Made by a program: the position numbers and the translations under genes. 64,000 nt of DNA, taken from positions 1 to 64,000 of the forward strand of contig NZ_DASUVO010000023.1 in NCBI RefSeq assembly GCF_036378875.1, given 5' to 3'. Within the stretch, counting starts at the first letter, position 1. Each line of letters opens with the position of its first letter. The DNA comes from Actinophytocola sp036378875. Lineage in GTDB: Bacteria > Actinomycetota > Actinomycetes > Mycobacteriales > Pseudonocardiaceae. Below are positions 51,019 to 60,272 of this stretch, piece after piece. Under the pieces are notes generated by a model. It did no database searches. It was not told the DNA's origin and saw only the letters and a program-made list of their open reading frames with translations.

Positions 51019-51661
51019 CTGGTTCCTCCCTGTGTGCTCCTCGTTCCGCCAGTTCGGCGTGCTCTGGTGCGATCTCCCCGGTGGCGTGCCATGTCCGCCA
51101 GGCCGCCAGGCCGGGGAAGGTCTCCGTGGTCAACTCGGCCAGCAGCCCGCGCACCCAGGTCACCTCGGCCTCGCGGACGGCCAGCTCGTACTCGATCTCG
51201 ACCAGGAACAGCCTGGGTACGTCCGCGTGCTCGGCCAGCAGGGCACGCTGCGCGGCAGTCGCCTGGTCCAGCTCGTCGAGCCGCTCCCGCAGGGCGGCCG
51301 CGGCCTCCTCCGGCGGCAGCACGGACAACATGGACAGCCCGGCCTTGAAGCGCGGGTGCTCGGGCGGTGCCGTGGCCACGAGCTCGCGGGTCCAGTCCCG
51401 CAGCTCGGCGCGGCCGGCGTCGGTGATCCGGTAGATCGTGCGTTCCGGCCGCGCTCCCGCCCGTTGACTGTCGACGACCTCGATGAACTCGTGCTTGGCC
51501 AGGTTGCGCACCACGGTGTAGAGCGATCCCCACTTGATCTCCATGTCGGCGCCCTTGCCGCGGGCACGCAGGAACGACGCGATCTCGTAAGGGTGCATGG
51601 GGCGCTGGACCACGGTGCCGAGCACGGCGAGTGCCAGCAGGTTCGCCACTTTCCGCGGCAT
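51011..51661 (-). CDS. PadR-family transcriptional regulator
   Basis: 216 residues from ATG 51661 with GAGGAGAG upstream. N-terminal winged helix (ALAVLGTVVQRPMHPYEIASFLRARG, IKWGSLYTVVRNLAKHEFIEV, RTIYRITDAGRAELRDW) and a C-terminal helical PadR/Vir-type dimerisation domain. Likely represses itself and the downstream monooxygenase and responds to the enzyme's substrate. No operator could be assigned with confidence in the 117 bp upstream. Confidence 0.94.
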   Translation of the reverse strand: MPRKVANLLALAVLGTVVQRPMHPYEIASFLRARGKGADMEIKWGSLYTVVRNLAKHEFIEVVDSQRAGARPERTIYRITDAGRAELRDWTRELVATAPPEHPRFKAGLSMLSVLPPEEAAAALRERLDELDQATAAQRALLAEHADVPRLFLVEIEYELAVREAEVTWVRGLLAELTTETFPGLAAWRTWHATGEIAPEHAELAERGAHREEPDE

Positions 51662-51778
51662 CGATCTCTCCTCGTTCGCGATTACTTGCAGGCGAGTATA
51701 CGTACGCGAGCATCGGCCGCAACGGTCGTTTTCGACGGTCGGCCTCGACGGATGGACGAGCATCCCTAGACTGGGCCG

Positions 51779-53479
51779 GTGACCGACCCGGACGCCGAAC
51801 TTCGCGCGTGGGGACCAAGACCCGGCGAGCAAACCGACCAGCCCTCGCGTGACGAACAAACCGGTGTGATGCGGCTGCCCGGTTACAGCGACTTCCAGCA
51901 GATCGCCCAGGGCGGTGAGGGCACCGTCTACCGGGCGCGGCAGGACGGTCTCGACCGGTTCGTGGCGGTCAAGGTGATCAACGTCAGCGATCCCTCGCGG
52001 CTGGCCCGGTTCCGCCGAGAGCTGGAAATCACCGTGCGGCTCGGTCGCCAGCACCCGCACATCGTCACGGTGATCGACACCGGCACCACGCCGGACGGCC
52101 GGCCGTGCATCGTCATGGAGTACTACGACAACGGGTCGCTGCAGGACCGGCTGAAGGAACGCGGCCCGCTGCCCGTCGAGGACACGGTCGCCGCCGGGAC
52201 CGCGGTGGCCGACGCGCTCGCTTTCGCGCACGTGCAAGGGTTCCTGCACCGGGACGTCAAACCGCAGAACATCCTCGTGCTGCCGACGTCGTACGTGCTC
52301 GCCGACTTCGGGATCGCCAGGATGACCGACGCCGGGCACACCACGTCACTGCAGATGGTCAGCTACCGCCACGCCGCACCCCAGATGATCAATGGCACCG
52401 ACCCCTCCCCCGCGGACGACCAGTGGTCGCTGGGTTCGACCTTGTTCACGTTGCTGGACGGCGCACCCCCGTTCTCGTCGGACAACCCGGACGAGGACAC
52501 GGTGCTGTCCTACCTGGACCGGGTCCGGTCGAACGAGCCGCGCCCGATCCGCCGCTCCGACGTGCCCGACGACCTCGTCGCGATCATCACTCGCTGCCTG
52601 AGCAAGAACCGCGAGGACCGGTTCCCGGACGCGGGCGCCCTGCGTGCGGCTCTGGCCGCGGTGCGGACCGGAGGGCCGGGCTGGACACCGGCCCCACCGA
52701 TCGCGGACTTCGGTCCGCGCCCAACCGCGCCGCCACCCGAACCTCCCCCGCCGCCCCAGCCGTCCACAGCGGACCGCGACCTCACGATCGCCGGGCCGAA
52801 CAGCCACCTGGCCGGGCTGACCGTGCGCATCTCGGACCGGCAGTCCATCCCGGACTTCGGCCCCACACCGGCGAACTACCAACCCACGTACCAACCGGAG
52901 GAGCCGCCGCCGGTCGCGATCCTGCCCGCGCCGGCGCCCTGGTACCCGCCGCAGCCGCACCACGACCCGGACCCGACCACGACCATCGCCCGCCCGAAAC
53001 GGCGGCGGAAAGGCCGGCGGATGCTGGGGATCGGCATCGCCGCGGTGCTCCTCGGCGGCGCGATAGGCCTGCTGGTCCCGACCTTCCTCGAACGCCAGGA
53101 CAACCAGGCGGAGCCGCCGAAAACCACCACCGCGACGACCACGACCACGACGGCGGCGCCACCGCCGCAGACGACGACCCCGCCGCCCCCCACGGGCAGC
53201 GACCCCGCCTTCGCGCCCACCCTCGCCCCGCTGCGGGACGACGGCGACAGCATCACGCTGACGTGGACGGACCCGACCGAGGGCAACGCCCAGTTCGTCG
53301 TCGTGGACGTGACCGACACCGAACGGGTCGCGCTGGCGACGGTGGTCGACGAGACGACCTACACGGTGAACGACCTCGACCCGAGCGCCGACCAGTACTG
53401 CTTCCAGATCATCGGCATCGGCCTCGACCGCCCGGACATCCAACGCGGCGCGTCGGAGTCCGTCTGCACGGACCGCTGA
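51779..53479 (+). CDS. Transmembrane Ser/Thr protein kinase with extracellular FnIII-like tail
   Basis: 566 residues from GTG 51779. Kinase domain about 36-300: AQGGEGTVYRA, K65, HRDVKPQN with D159, DFG 176-178. The activation segment is unusual: instead of GTP.YMAPE it reads MVSYRHAAPQM. A Pro-rich linker leads to a basic KRRRKGRR stop-transfer and one transmembrane helix (about 417-437), then a Thr/Pro-rich stalk and a beta-sandwich resembling FnIII (SITLTWTDPTEGNAQFVVVDV, QYCFQIIGIG). Convergent with the FnIII-MoxR-DUF58-transglutaminase operon, whose first protein also has FnIII domains, suggesting one membrane signalling or cell-wall unit. Confidence 0.93.
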   Translation: MTDPDAELRAWGPRPGEQTDQPSRDEQTGVMRLPGYSDFQQIAQGGEGTVYRARQDGLDRFVAVKVINVSDPSRLARFRRELEITVRLGRQHPHIVTVIDTGTTPDGRPCIVMEYYDNGSLQDRLKERGPLPVEDTVAAGTAVADALAFAHVQGFLHRDVKPQNILVLPTSYVLADFGIARMTDAGHTTSLQMVSYRHAAPQMINGTDPSPADDQWSLGSTLFTLLDGAPPFSSDNPDEDTVLSYLDRVRSNEPRPIRRSDVPDDLVAIITRCLSKNREDRFPDAGALRAALAAVRTGGPGWTPAPPIADFGPRPTAPPPEPPPPPQPSTADRDLTIAGPNSHLAGLTVRISDRQSIPDFGPTPANYQPTYQPEEPPPVAILPAPAPWYPPQPHHDPDPTTTIARPKRRRKGRRMLGIGIAAVLLGGAIGLLVPTFLERQDNQAEPPKTTTATTTTTTAAPPPQTTTPPPPTGSDPAFAPTLAPLRDDGDSITLTWTDPTEGNAQFVVVDVTDTERVALATVVDETTYTVNDLDPSADQYCFQIIGIGLDRPDIQRGASESVCTDR

Positions 53480-53603
53480 CCGGGCACTCCCACCGAGCCG
53501 GAACAACGCGCGACAGCGGACAGGGCCGGCCCGCGCGTCATGCTGGAGCAGGGCTTCCGCGGTTGTCCACAGCCCCCGCGCACGGCCCCCGAAAATGTCG
53601 GTG

Positions 53604-53629
53604 CCCCCCGGTACGCTGGCAACCGGGGG
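53604..53629. terminator. Terminator-like hairpin between convergent kinase and MoxR operons
   Basis: CCCCCGGT / ACCGGGGG with a 9-nt loop, placed between stops at 53479 and 53650. The rest of this 170-bp gap shows no gene. Confidence 0.6.
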
Positions 53630-53649
53630 CCGGAGGCCGCCCCACCGCG

Positions 53650-55713
53650 TCAGCGGCGCCAGAGTGGGCGCGGGTCCACGGCCCAGAAAAGCCTGCGGTA
53701 CCAGGGAACCCGCCGCCGCAGAGCGGCGCGGACCTGTAGCGCGAGCGGCCACGCGGTGCGTCCCAGCTCGCCCGGCGCGGGTTCGGGTGCGAAGGCCGCC
53801 CGGTCCGCGAGCACGGCGAGCCGCGTCGCGGCCGGATTCGCCAGCTCTCCGGCGATCTCCGGCGCCGGCGAGCTACGCACCGGCGTGCGACCGGCCAGCA
53901 GCAACGAGTCCAGCACGTACGCCCACGCCCCGGTCGCCCCGGCCCGGCGCAGCCGCGCCCGCCGACCGGCACGCAACCCGCCCAACAGTCCGAACACGAG
54001 TATCGGCAACGCGAACAGCACCAGGTACCACGGCTTCGAGGCGGGCACCGGGGGCGCCGCGGCCGCGTCAGGCGTCCGGGGCGTCGACGGCAGCGGTGGC
54101 CCGCTCGCGGCCGGTGTGGACGGAGTGGGCGTCGGGGTGGCGAGGCGGTTGATCACCTCGCGCCGGGACGCCGAGCCGGCCCCGTCGTCCGTGCCCGACA
54201 CCGGGTCGAACGGCACCCAGCCCCATCCGGCGAAGTACACCTCCGGCCACGCCGTCGCGTCCACGGCACGCACCACCGCCGTGCCGTCCGGACCCGGCCG
54301 CACAGGCTGGAACCCGACCACCACGCGGGTCGGCAGCCCGACCGCCCTCCCCAGCACGGCGTACGCCGACGCGAACTGCTCCGCGGTGCCCTCCTGCGCC
54401 CCGGACGTGCCCGGCGCGCCGAACAGGAACTCCTCCAGCCGCGCGTACGACGACCCGACCGGAGCCTCGGCGTCCGGCTGCCGCCCCGCGCGGACCACCT
54501 CCTCGATGGCCACCGCCTTCTCGAACGGGGTACGCGCGTCGGCGACGGTGCGGCGGGCGTACTCGGCCAGCGAGAACGGCAGTTTCGGCAGTGCGAGGTA
54601 CTTCTGCGCCGCGCCATCGGTCGGCACGGTCGCGGCGAGCAGGTCGGCATCCTCCGGAGCGTCCACAGTGGACTTGACGCTGTAGGTGAAGCCCTGCCGG
54701 GCGCCGCTCGGCAGGACCATCGACCCGGAGCTCACGTCGACCACGGCGTCGGCGACGTCCGTCGCCGTCGGCCGGCCGGGGGCCGGGAGCCACGGTCCGG
54801 TCAGCTTGCCGATCGTGACCTCGACCTCGGTCGAGACCTGCCGGGCGCCGGAGGGCAGGTCCGCCGCCGCGACCGTGCCGAGTGGACCGTACAAGGTGGA
54901 TGCCTGCCAGGTGGCGCCGTTGTAGTCGGCGAGCGCCACCAGCCGCATCGGTGTTTCCTTGCCGATCAAGCGGAACAGCTCGGTGTCGCCGGCCGCCGCC
55001 CACGACGCCAGCTGCGGCAGTGGGCTCGTCACCGGCAGGTCGTTCACCGGCGGCTCCACCAGCTCACGCGGCTCGAACGGCCTTCCGGCGGGCAGCAGCG
55101 TGGCCGCCAGCGCGGCGGCGGCCAGCGCCGTGACCAGAACGGCTTGCGGCACAACGGGTGCGCGCCGCCGACCGCGGTCGATGACCACCCAGCCGAGGCC
55201 GGTCACCGCGAGCAGTGCCAGCGCGCCGAACCCGCGCGGGTCCGCCCGGCCCGCCGTCAGCAACGCCGCCGCCACGTACAGCACCGCCCCGCCGGCCGCG
55301 GGAACCACCAGCGCCTTTCCCTTACCCTGCATGGAAAGTGCACTCACCAGCGCCACGACGACGACCAGGAGCACACCGGGCACCAGCAGTCCCGCGGTGA
55401 CCGGCGCGGGCCGTGGCGCGGTCAGCAGCCGCGGCACGGAGTCGATCACCGCCTGCATCGGCCCGGACGCCGGTGCCGCGTAGTAGGCGCCAACGACCGA
55501 GGCGGTGAGCACGGCCAGCACGATGAAGCTCGCCGGCACCCGCACCGCCTTCGCACCGAACACGACGCCATAGGTGAGAAGGACCGCGCCGCCGAAGACC
55601 GCGGCGGCCGTCATGTCCGCCCAGCCGGCGGCGAGCTGGACAGCCCCGACCACGAGCACGACGATCGACCATGGCACCTTCACGGCCGATGATTCGCTCG
55701 CAAGCTCGCTCAT
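53650..55713 (-). CDS. TgpA-like transglutaminase-fold membrane protein, catalytic residues lost
   Basis: 687 residues from ATG 55713 (overlaps DUF58 stop, ATGA). Five to six N-terminal helices (about 10-215), an extracytoplasmic transglutaminase-like domain (about 235-530), one helix near 575, and a cytoplasmic tail. In the transglutaminase core the Cys position reads GTAEQFASAYAVLGRAVGLP (Ala444) and the His position reads DATAWPEVYF (Thr487); only the Asp in PFDPV is kept. So both nucleophile and base are absent and the domain is probably non-enzymatic, used for binding. Last gene of the FnIII-MoxR-DUF58 operon. Confidence 0.9.
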   Translation of the reverse strand: MSELASESSAVKVPWSIVVLVVGAVQLAAGWADMTAAAVFGGAVLLTYGVVFGAKAVRVPASFIVLAVLTASVVGAYYAAPASGPMQAVIDSVPRLLTAPRPAPVTAGLLVPGVLLVVVVALVSALSMQGKGKALVVPAAGGAVLYVAAALLTAGRADPRGFGALALLAVTGLGWVVIDRGRRRAPVVPQAVLVTALAAAALAATLLPAGRPFEPRELVEPPVNDLPVTSPLPQLASWAAAGDTELFRLIGKETPMRLVALADYNGATWQASTLYGPLGTVAAADLPSGARQVSTEVEVTIGKLTGPWLPAPGRPTATDVADAVVDVSSGSMVLPSGARQGFTYSVKSTVDAPEDADLLAATVPTDGAAQKYLALPKLPFSLAEYARRTVADARTPFEKAVAIEEVVRAGRQPDAEAPVGSSYARLEEFLFGAPGTSGAQEGTAEQFASAYAVLGRAVGLPTRVVVGFQPVRPGPDGTAVVRAVDATAWPEVYFAGWGWVPFDPVSGTDDGAGSASRREVINRLATPTPTPSTPAASGPPLPSTPRTPDAAAAPPVPASKPWYLVLFALPILVFGLLGGLRAGRRARLRRAGATGAWAYVLDSLLLAGRTPVRSSPAPEIAGELANPAATRLAVLADRAAFAPEPAPGELGRTAWPLALQVRAALRRRVPWYRRLFWAVDPRPLWRR

Positions 55714-56858
55714 CGCGCCACCACCGTGTCCCACAACGAAACGAGGTCCTCCACCCGCGGTCCGGTCAGGATCAGCGCGCCGCCGACGGCGTGCGTCGAC
55801 GGTGTGTCCGCCTCCCGGTCGACGACCAGGACCACGCCGACGGACGCGCGGCCGGCCTCCAGCAGGAGCGACGCCTGGTCCGCGCCGCCGCCGGAGATCA
55901 CCGCCACGACGTCCAGATCCCGTTGCGGCACCGACAGCATCGCGTCCACATCGGACACCGGCTGGATGTCGGCCAGCGCGGCCAGCGCGGAGTCGTCCTC
56001 GAGCACACCGGCGGGCACCTCCACGTCGACCCCGCCGGACGCCGACATCAACCGCACCGGGTGTCCGCCCGCGACCGCGGCCGTCAGTAGCGACGCGGCC
56101 GTCTCGACGGCGTCCTCGAACCCGTCCTCGTCCGGGTGGCTGCCCGCGCGGTCGTCGAGCAGGACCGCGAGGTGCGGGCGGGCCGGATCGGCGTCCTCCC
56201 GCACCATCAGCACACCGGTCTTGGCGCTCGTCGCCCAGTGCAGCCGGCGAAGGTCGTCACCCGGCACGTACTCCCGCAGCCCCACCAGGTCGGTGCCGCC
56301 ACGCTCGACCCGCTCGTCGGCGCCGACGTGTCCACGCCGCACCCCGGACGGCAGCCCGCGTACCGGCAGCACCCTCGGCACCACCCGCACGTCGGTCACG
56401 TCCCCGAGCGACACCCGGGAGCCGGCCAGCCCGGCCAACCCCGGGCGCCGCAGTTCGAGCGGCCCGATCGGCAGGACACCCCGGCGTGTGGTCGGAACCG
56501 GATACTCGACCGACGACTCCGCACCGGGCCGCAGCACCGGCACGTCGATCCCGATCGGGGTGCCACCGATCAGGTCCACGGCGTCGAGCCGGACAGGGAA
56601 ACGACGACTCGTGCTGGTCAGCACCAGGGTGCCGGCGCACCGGCCGAGCCGGTGCACGGTGCGGGGCCGGACGGTGCGTGCCGCCCGCACGGGCGCCGGC
56701 ACGATCACCGTCGCGACGGCCGCCACGACCATGAGCACGAGCGCGGCGCCGAACCCCGTCAAACCGGGATATCGCCACCACAGCCCGAGCCCGGTCAGCA
56801 GCATGCCGAGCACGAGGGCGCTCACCCCGCGCGGGGTGAGGCGCACGCGGCCGCTCAC
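55710..56858 (-). CDS. DUF58-family protein (VWA-like, MoxR partner)
   Basis: 382 residues from GTG 56858. Two N-terminal helices (about 13-53), then a beta-rich region and the DUF58 core GTDLVGLREYVPGDDLRRLHWATSAKTGVLMVRE, the invariant motif of proteins encoded with MoxR ATPases. The rest has a VWA-like fold (HLAVLLDDRAGS). Thought to act as a MoxR-dependent chaperone or assembly factor. Overlaps both neighbours by 4 bp. Confidence 0.94.
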   Translation of the reverse strand: MSGRVRLTPRGVSALVLGMLLTGLGLWWRYPGLTGFGAALVLMVVAAVATVIVPAPVRAARTVRPRTVHRLGRCAGTLVLTSTSRRFPVRLDAVDLIGGTPIGIDVPVLRPGAESSVEYPVPTTRRGVLPIGPLELRRPGLAGLAGSRVSLGDVTDVRVVPRVLPVRGLPSGVRRGHVGADERVERGGTDLVGLREYVPGDDLRRLHWATSAKTGVLMVREDADPARPHLAVLLDDRAGSHPDEDGFEDAVETAASLLTAAVAGGHPVRLMSASGGVDVEVPAGVLEDDSALAALADIQPVSDVDAMLSVPQRDLDVVAVISGGGADQASLLLEAGRASVGVVLVVDREADTPSTHAVGGALILTGPRVEDLVSLWDTVVAR

Positions 56859-57841
56859 TGTCCCTGTGGGCGCGGCACCGGCACGCGGTCGACGACCTCC
56901 GCCACCACGTCCTCGGTGGTCGCGCCGGCCAGCAACGCCTCCCTGGTGAGCACCAACCGGTGAGCGAGGACCGGGCCGACGAGGCGCTGGACGTCGCTGG
57001 GCACCACGAAGTGCCGGCCCTGCGCGGCGGCGTAGACCTGCACGGCCCGCACCAGCGCCCGCAGGCCGCGGGTGCTGGCACCGAGTCGCAGCTTCGGGTT
57101 CTCGCGCGTCGCGATGCCCAGGTCACTGATGTAACGCAGGATCGGCTCGGCCACATGCAGTGTGGAGAGAAGTCGACCGTATTGGGCCACGACGGCCGGA
57201 CTGGTCACGGTTGGCACCTGTCCGACCCGGCCGGCGCTGCTGCCGGGTCGCAATACGTCCAACTCGAAACCGGCCTCCGGGTAGCCGATGGACGTGCGCA
57301 GCATGAACCGGTCGAGTTGCGCCTCGGGCAGGCGATAGGTGCCGTCGAGGTCGATCGGGTTCTGCGTGGCCACGACGAGGAACGGCTCCGGCACGGTGTG
57401 CCCGACGCCGTCGACCGTGACCGTGCGCTCCTCCATCACCTCGAGCAGCGCGGACTGCGTCTTCGCCGCCGCGCGGTTGATCTCGTCCGCGAGCACGACG
57501 TTGGCGAACACCGGGCCTGGCCGGAAGTTCACCTGGCCGGAGCGCGGGTCGTACACCGAGGTCCCGGTCACGTCGGACGGCAGGAGGTCGGGGGTGAACT
57601 GCACCCGGCGGGACAACCCGCCGAGCGCGCCGGCGACCGCCCTGGCCAGGGTCGTCTTCCCGGTGCCGGGCACGTCCTCGAGCAGGACGTGCCCGCCGGC
57701 GAACATCGCGACCAGCACCAGGTCCACCACGGGGCGCTTGCCGCGCACCGCGGTCTCGATGGCGTCCCCCACCTGGCCGTGCAGGTGGCGGAAGGCCGCG
57801 ATGTCCCGCTCGCCGATGCCGGGTCCGGCAACGGCGGTCAT
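56855..57841 (-). CDS. MoxR-type AAA+ ATPase
   Basis: 328 residues. Walker A LLEDVPGTGKTTLARA, Walker B VLADEINRAAAKTQSALLEVMEE, sensor 1 VVATQNPID, arginine-finger-region LDRFMLR, and sensor 2 LGASTRGLRAL. The stop overlaps DUF58 and the start overlaps the FnIII gene stop (ATGA). MoxR proteins remodel partners through MIDAS/VWA domains; the DUF58 protein is the evident partner. Confidence 0.96.
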   Translation of the reverse strand: MTAVAGPGIGERDIAAFRHLHGQVGDAIETAVRGKRPVVDLVLVAMFAGGHVLLEDVPGTGKTTLARAVAGALGGLSRRVQFTPDLLPSDVTGTSVYDPRSGQVNFRPGPVFANVVLADEINRAAAKTQSALLEVMEERTVTVDGVGHTVPEPFLVVATQNPIDLDGTYRLPEAQLDRFMLRTSIGYPEAGFELDVLRPGSSAGRVGQVPTVTSPAVVAQYGRLLSTLHVAEPILRYISDLGIATRENPKLRLGASTRGLRALVRAVQVYAAAQGRHFVVPSDVQRLVGPVLAHRLVLTREALLAGATTEDVVAEVVDRVPVPRPQGQ

Positions 57842-60054
57842 GGAGTTTCTTCCTCGTCCTTGGGCCGCCGGCCGACGAACCGCAGTAGCACTGCCATGAC
57901 CAGCAGCCCGAGACCGGCGCCCGCCTGTCCGAAGTCGACCGACTTGGAGGTCGGCGTCAGCTCGACGATCTTGCCGCCGCCGACGCAGTAGACCTTGCCG
58001 CACATCTCGGGCGGCGCCACAGGACCGCGCACCAACTTCGACGCCGAGTCGACGAACCGGCTGCCGTCCCGGGCGCGGGCCCGGACGACGTAGACGTAGG
58101 AGTCGTCGGTCTCCACGTACACGTCCACCGTCGTCGCCGTGCACGAGATGGCCTGCCCGGACGAGAGCGAGGTGTTGTACAGCTCGCACGACCCGTCGTG
58201 GCCTGCCCAGTCGGCGGGCGGACTCGTCGTGAGCCGGCGGGTGTTGTTCTTCGCACCGTTGGGGGACGTGACACCAGTGATCACCGTCGCGCCCGCGGCG
58301 GGCACCGTCGCGGGCGGTGGGGTGTTCGGCGGCGGCTCCGCGGGCGGAGGGGTGTTCGGCGGCGGCTGCGGCGGGGTCGAGTTCTCGGTGGGCGGCGGGG
58401 TGTTGGCCGGCGGTGGGTTCTGGGTGGTGGGCTCCGCCGGCACCGTGAACGAGTGGGTGCCGGGCGCACTCTCCCCGACCGGGTTCAACGCCGTGACCTC
58501 GACCGCGAGCTGACCGCCCGTGCAGAACGTGGTGCCGGCGCACGAGATCGTCAACTGCGTGCTGGTGCTCGTGGTCTGCGTGTCGACCTTGCCGCCGGTG
58601 AAGCCGCCGGTCCCCTCGACCGTGTAGCCGGTGACCTTCTCGCCGTTGTCATCCGCCGCGGTCCAGCTGACGGACACGACCACGTCGGAGGCCGTGCGGC
58701 TGACCAGCGTGACCGTGACGCCGGTCGGAGCGTCCGGCAGTTGGCCGGCGCCTGGCTCACCGGACCCGGTGGAAGAACTGCCAGGGACGCCGGGACCGGG
58801 CTCGTCCGGTGGGCGCGGATCGTTTCGGTTGTCGCCGCGGTTGTCGGGGGTCTCGGGCCGGGGACTGGGCCGCGGCGGCGTCGGGACCTCGGGGATCGGC
58901 GGCCGGTCCGGGTCGACCACCTGCAGCTCGGGGCTGCGGATGGTGACCGCGTGGGTCGAGCCGTCCGCGTCCACGATCACGCCGCGCTCGGCCCCGGGCG
59001 TGCTGATGAACAGGCGGCCGTCGTCGAAGACCAGCTCCGGGTCGCCGTCACCTGGCGTCGACACGTCCTTCCCGCCGCGCTTGCCGGACTTGTCCAGCAC
59101 GATCACCTTGCCCGCGCCCATGCACGGCACGTACACCTTGTCGTGGAAGACGACCGGCCTGGCGGGTTCCTGGCAGCCGAGGGCGGCGACGTCGACCCGC
59201 ACCACGCGGTCACCGGCGACGATCACCACCGTGCCCTGGCTGGGCACCGCGGCCGGCACGAGCCCGGGTGGGCTGCTCTTCGCGGCGAGCACCTCGCCGG
59301 GCACCTTCTGGAGAGAGCCGCTGACGTCCTGCCCGGTGCCGACCTGGCGGACCACGCCACCGTCGAGCCCGAACAGCGTCACGCCCTTGGTGTGCGGCAC
59401 GAGCACGGTGGCGGGGCCCGCGCCGCGGATCGACTCGCTGGACTTCCGCCGGAACTCCTTGCGGTCACCTGACCACTCGAGCGCGTGGAGGCGCCCGTCC
59501 TGGTCGACGGCCCAGACGACGCCGTCGTCGTCGGCGACCACGTCGGCGAGCGGCTTGCCGGCACGCCACGCCTTGCCGACGTCCGCGAGCGTCACCGGAT
59601 CGGCGTTGGCGACGGTGCCGGCGGTGCGATCCACCACGTAGATCCGACCGTCGGACACCAGCACCTTGGTCGTGGGCCCCGGCGGCGCCTGCCGCCGCCC
59701 GCTCGCCAGGAGTGTGGCGAGGTCGAGCGAGGTGATCTGGCCGTTGCGCCGGTCCAGGATGACCAGCAGCCCGTCCTTCTGCGTGATGTCGAGCTGCGCG
59801 TCACCGCCGGAGACCTGCAGCCGGACCTCCGGCCGTCCGGACGCCGGGTTGACCTGCACGACCTCGCCGCGCGGGTTGTCCGGCAGCCACGTCAGCCCGT
59901 CCTCGACGTCGACGGCCGTTCTGGCCACACCGGTGCCGAGCGCTGCGCCGACGAGCAGCAACACACCGAGCGACGCGGCCCCGAAACTGGCGGAGTCCCG
60001 CACGCGCCGCTGCCGCCGGAACACCTTCCGAGCAAACCCCTGTAACACAAGCAA
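57838..60054 (-). CDS. Large exported FnIII / propeller-like protein, first gene of MoxR operon
   Basis: 738 residues if TTG 60054 is used (GGGGAGAG 7 nt upstream); GTG 60048 two codons later is also possible. Order: basic N-terminus and one helix (about 22-43), a propeller-like region (about 50-375; repeated short DGRIYVVDR- and DGVVWAVDQ-type strands), a Pro-rich linker, an FnIII domain (about 440-545), a second Pro-rich stretch, a second beta domain with paired Cys (CELYN, AISCTA), and a C-terminal helix with a basic tail. So most of the protein is extracytoplasmic. It heads the MoxR-DUF58-TgpA-like operon and is probably its substrate or sensor. Confidence 0.88.
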   Translation of the reverse strand: MLVLQGFARKVFRRQRRVRDSASFGAASLGVLLLVGAALGTGVARTAVDVEDGLTWLPDNPRGEVVQVNPASGRPEVRLQVSGGDAQLDITQKDGLLVILDRRNGQITSLDLATLLASGRRQAPPGPTTKVLVSDGRIYVVDRTAGTVANADPVTLADVGKAWRAGKPLADVVADDDGVVWAVDQDGRLHALEWSGDRKEFRRKSSESIRGAGPATVLVPHTKGVTLFGLDGGVVRQVGTGQDVSGSLQKVPGEVLAAKSSPPGLVPAAVPSQGTVVIVAGDRVVRVDVAALGCQEPARPVVFHDKVYVPCMGAGKVIVLDKSGKRGGKDVSTPGDGDPELVFDDGRLFISTPGAERGVIVDADGSTHAVTIRSPELQVVDPDRPPIPEVPTPPRPSPRPETPDNRGDNRNDPRPPDEPGPGVPGSSSTGSGEPGAGQLPDAPTGVTVTLVSRTASDVVVSVSWTAADDNGEKVTGYTVEGTGGFTGGKVDTQTTSTSTQLTISCAGTTFCTGGQLAVEVTALNPVGESAPGTHSFTVPAEPTTQNPPPANTPPPTENSTPPQPPPNTPPPAEPPPNTPPPATVPAAGATVITGVTSPNGAKNNTRRLTTSPPADWAGHDGSCELYNTSLSSGQAISCTATTVDVYVETDDSYVYVVRARARDGSRFVDSASKLVRGPVAPPEMCGKVYCVGGGKIVELTPTSKSVDFGQAGAGLGLLVMAVLLRFVGRRPKDEEETP

Positions 60055-60095
60055 GCCCCAACTCTCCCCGACCCGCGCGAGATGGTAGCGGTACC

Positions 60096-60112
60096 TGGTC
60101 CATCATGGACCA
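60096..60112. promoter_or_regulatory. Palindrome TGGTCCATCATGGACCA in divergent promoter
   Basis: Perfect 8-bp arms around one base, about 40 bp upstream of the FnIII/MoxR operon start. A second palindrome with a GGTC..GACC core lies 100 bp away. Candidate regulator sites. Confidence 0.55.
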
Positions 60113-60197
60113 TCGGAACCGATTGTTTGTTGCCCGATCACCGGAGCTTCGACGCCGAGGCCCGGGAGGATTGGTCAACTTCGGTTTCCGCTAACCA

Positions 60198-60215
60198 ATG
60201 GTCGGATCCGACCAT
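60198..60215. promoter_or_regulatory. Palindrome ATGGTCGGATCCGACCAT upstream of antiporter
   Basis: Perfect 18-bp palindrome 57 bp upstream of the antiporter GTG. Shares ATGGTC/GACCAT with nearby partial copies (60104-60112, 60232-60239), so a dimeric regulator could bind several sites in this 218-bp gap, which has no gene. Confidence 0.6.
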
Positions 60216-60272
60216 CATAGCGACGGGGAACCGATGGTCTCCTTCGGCGGGCGCACAGGCCATCATTGACGC

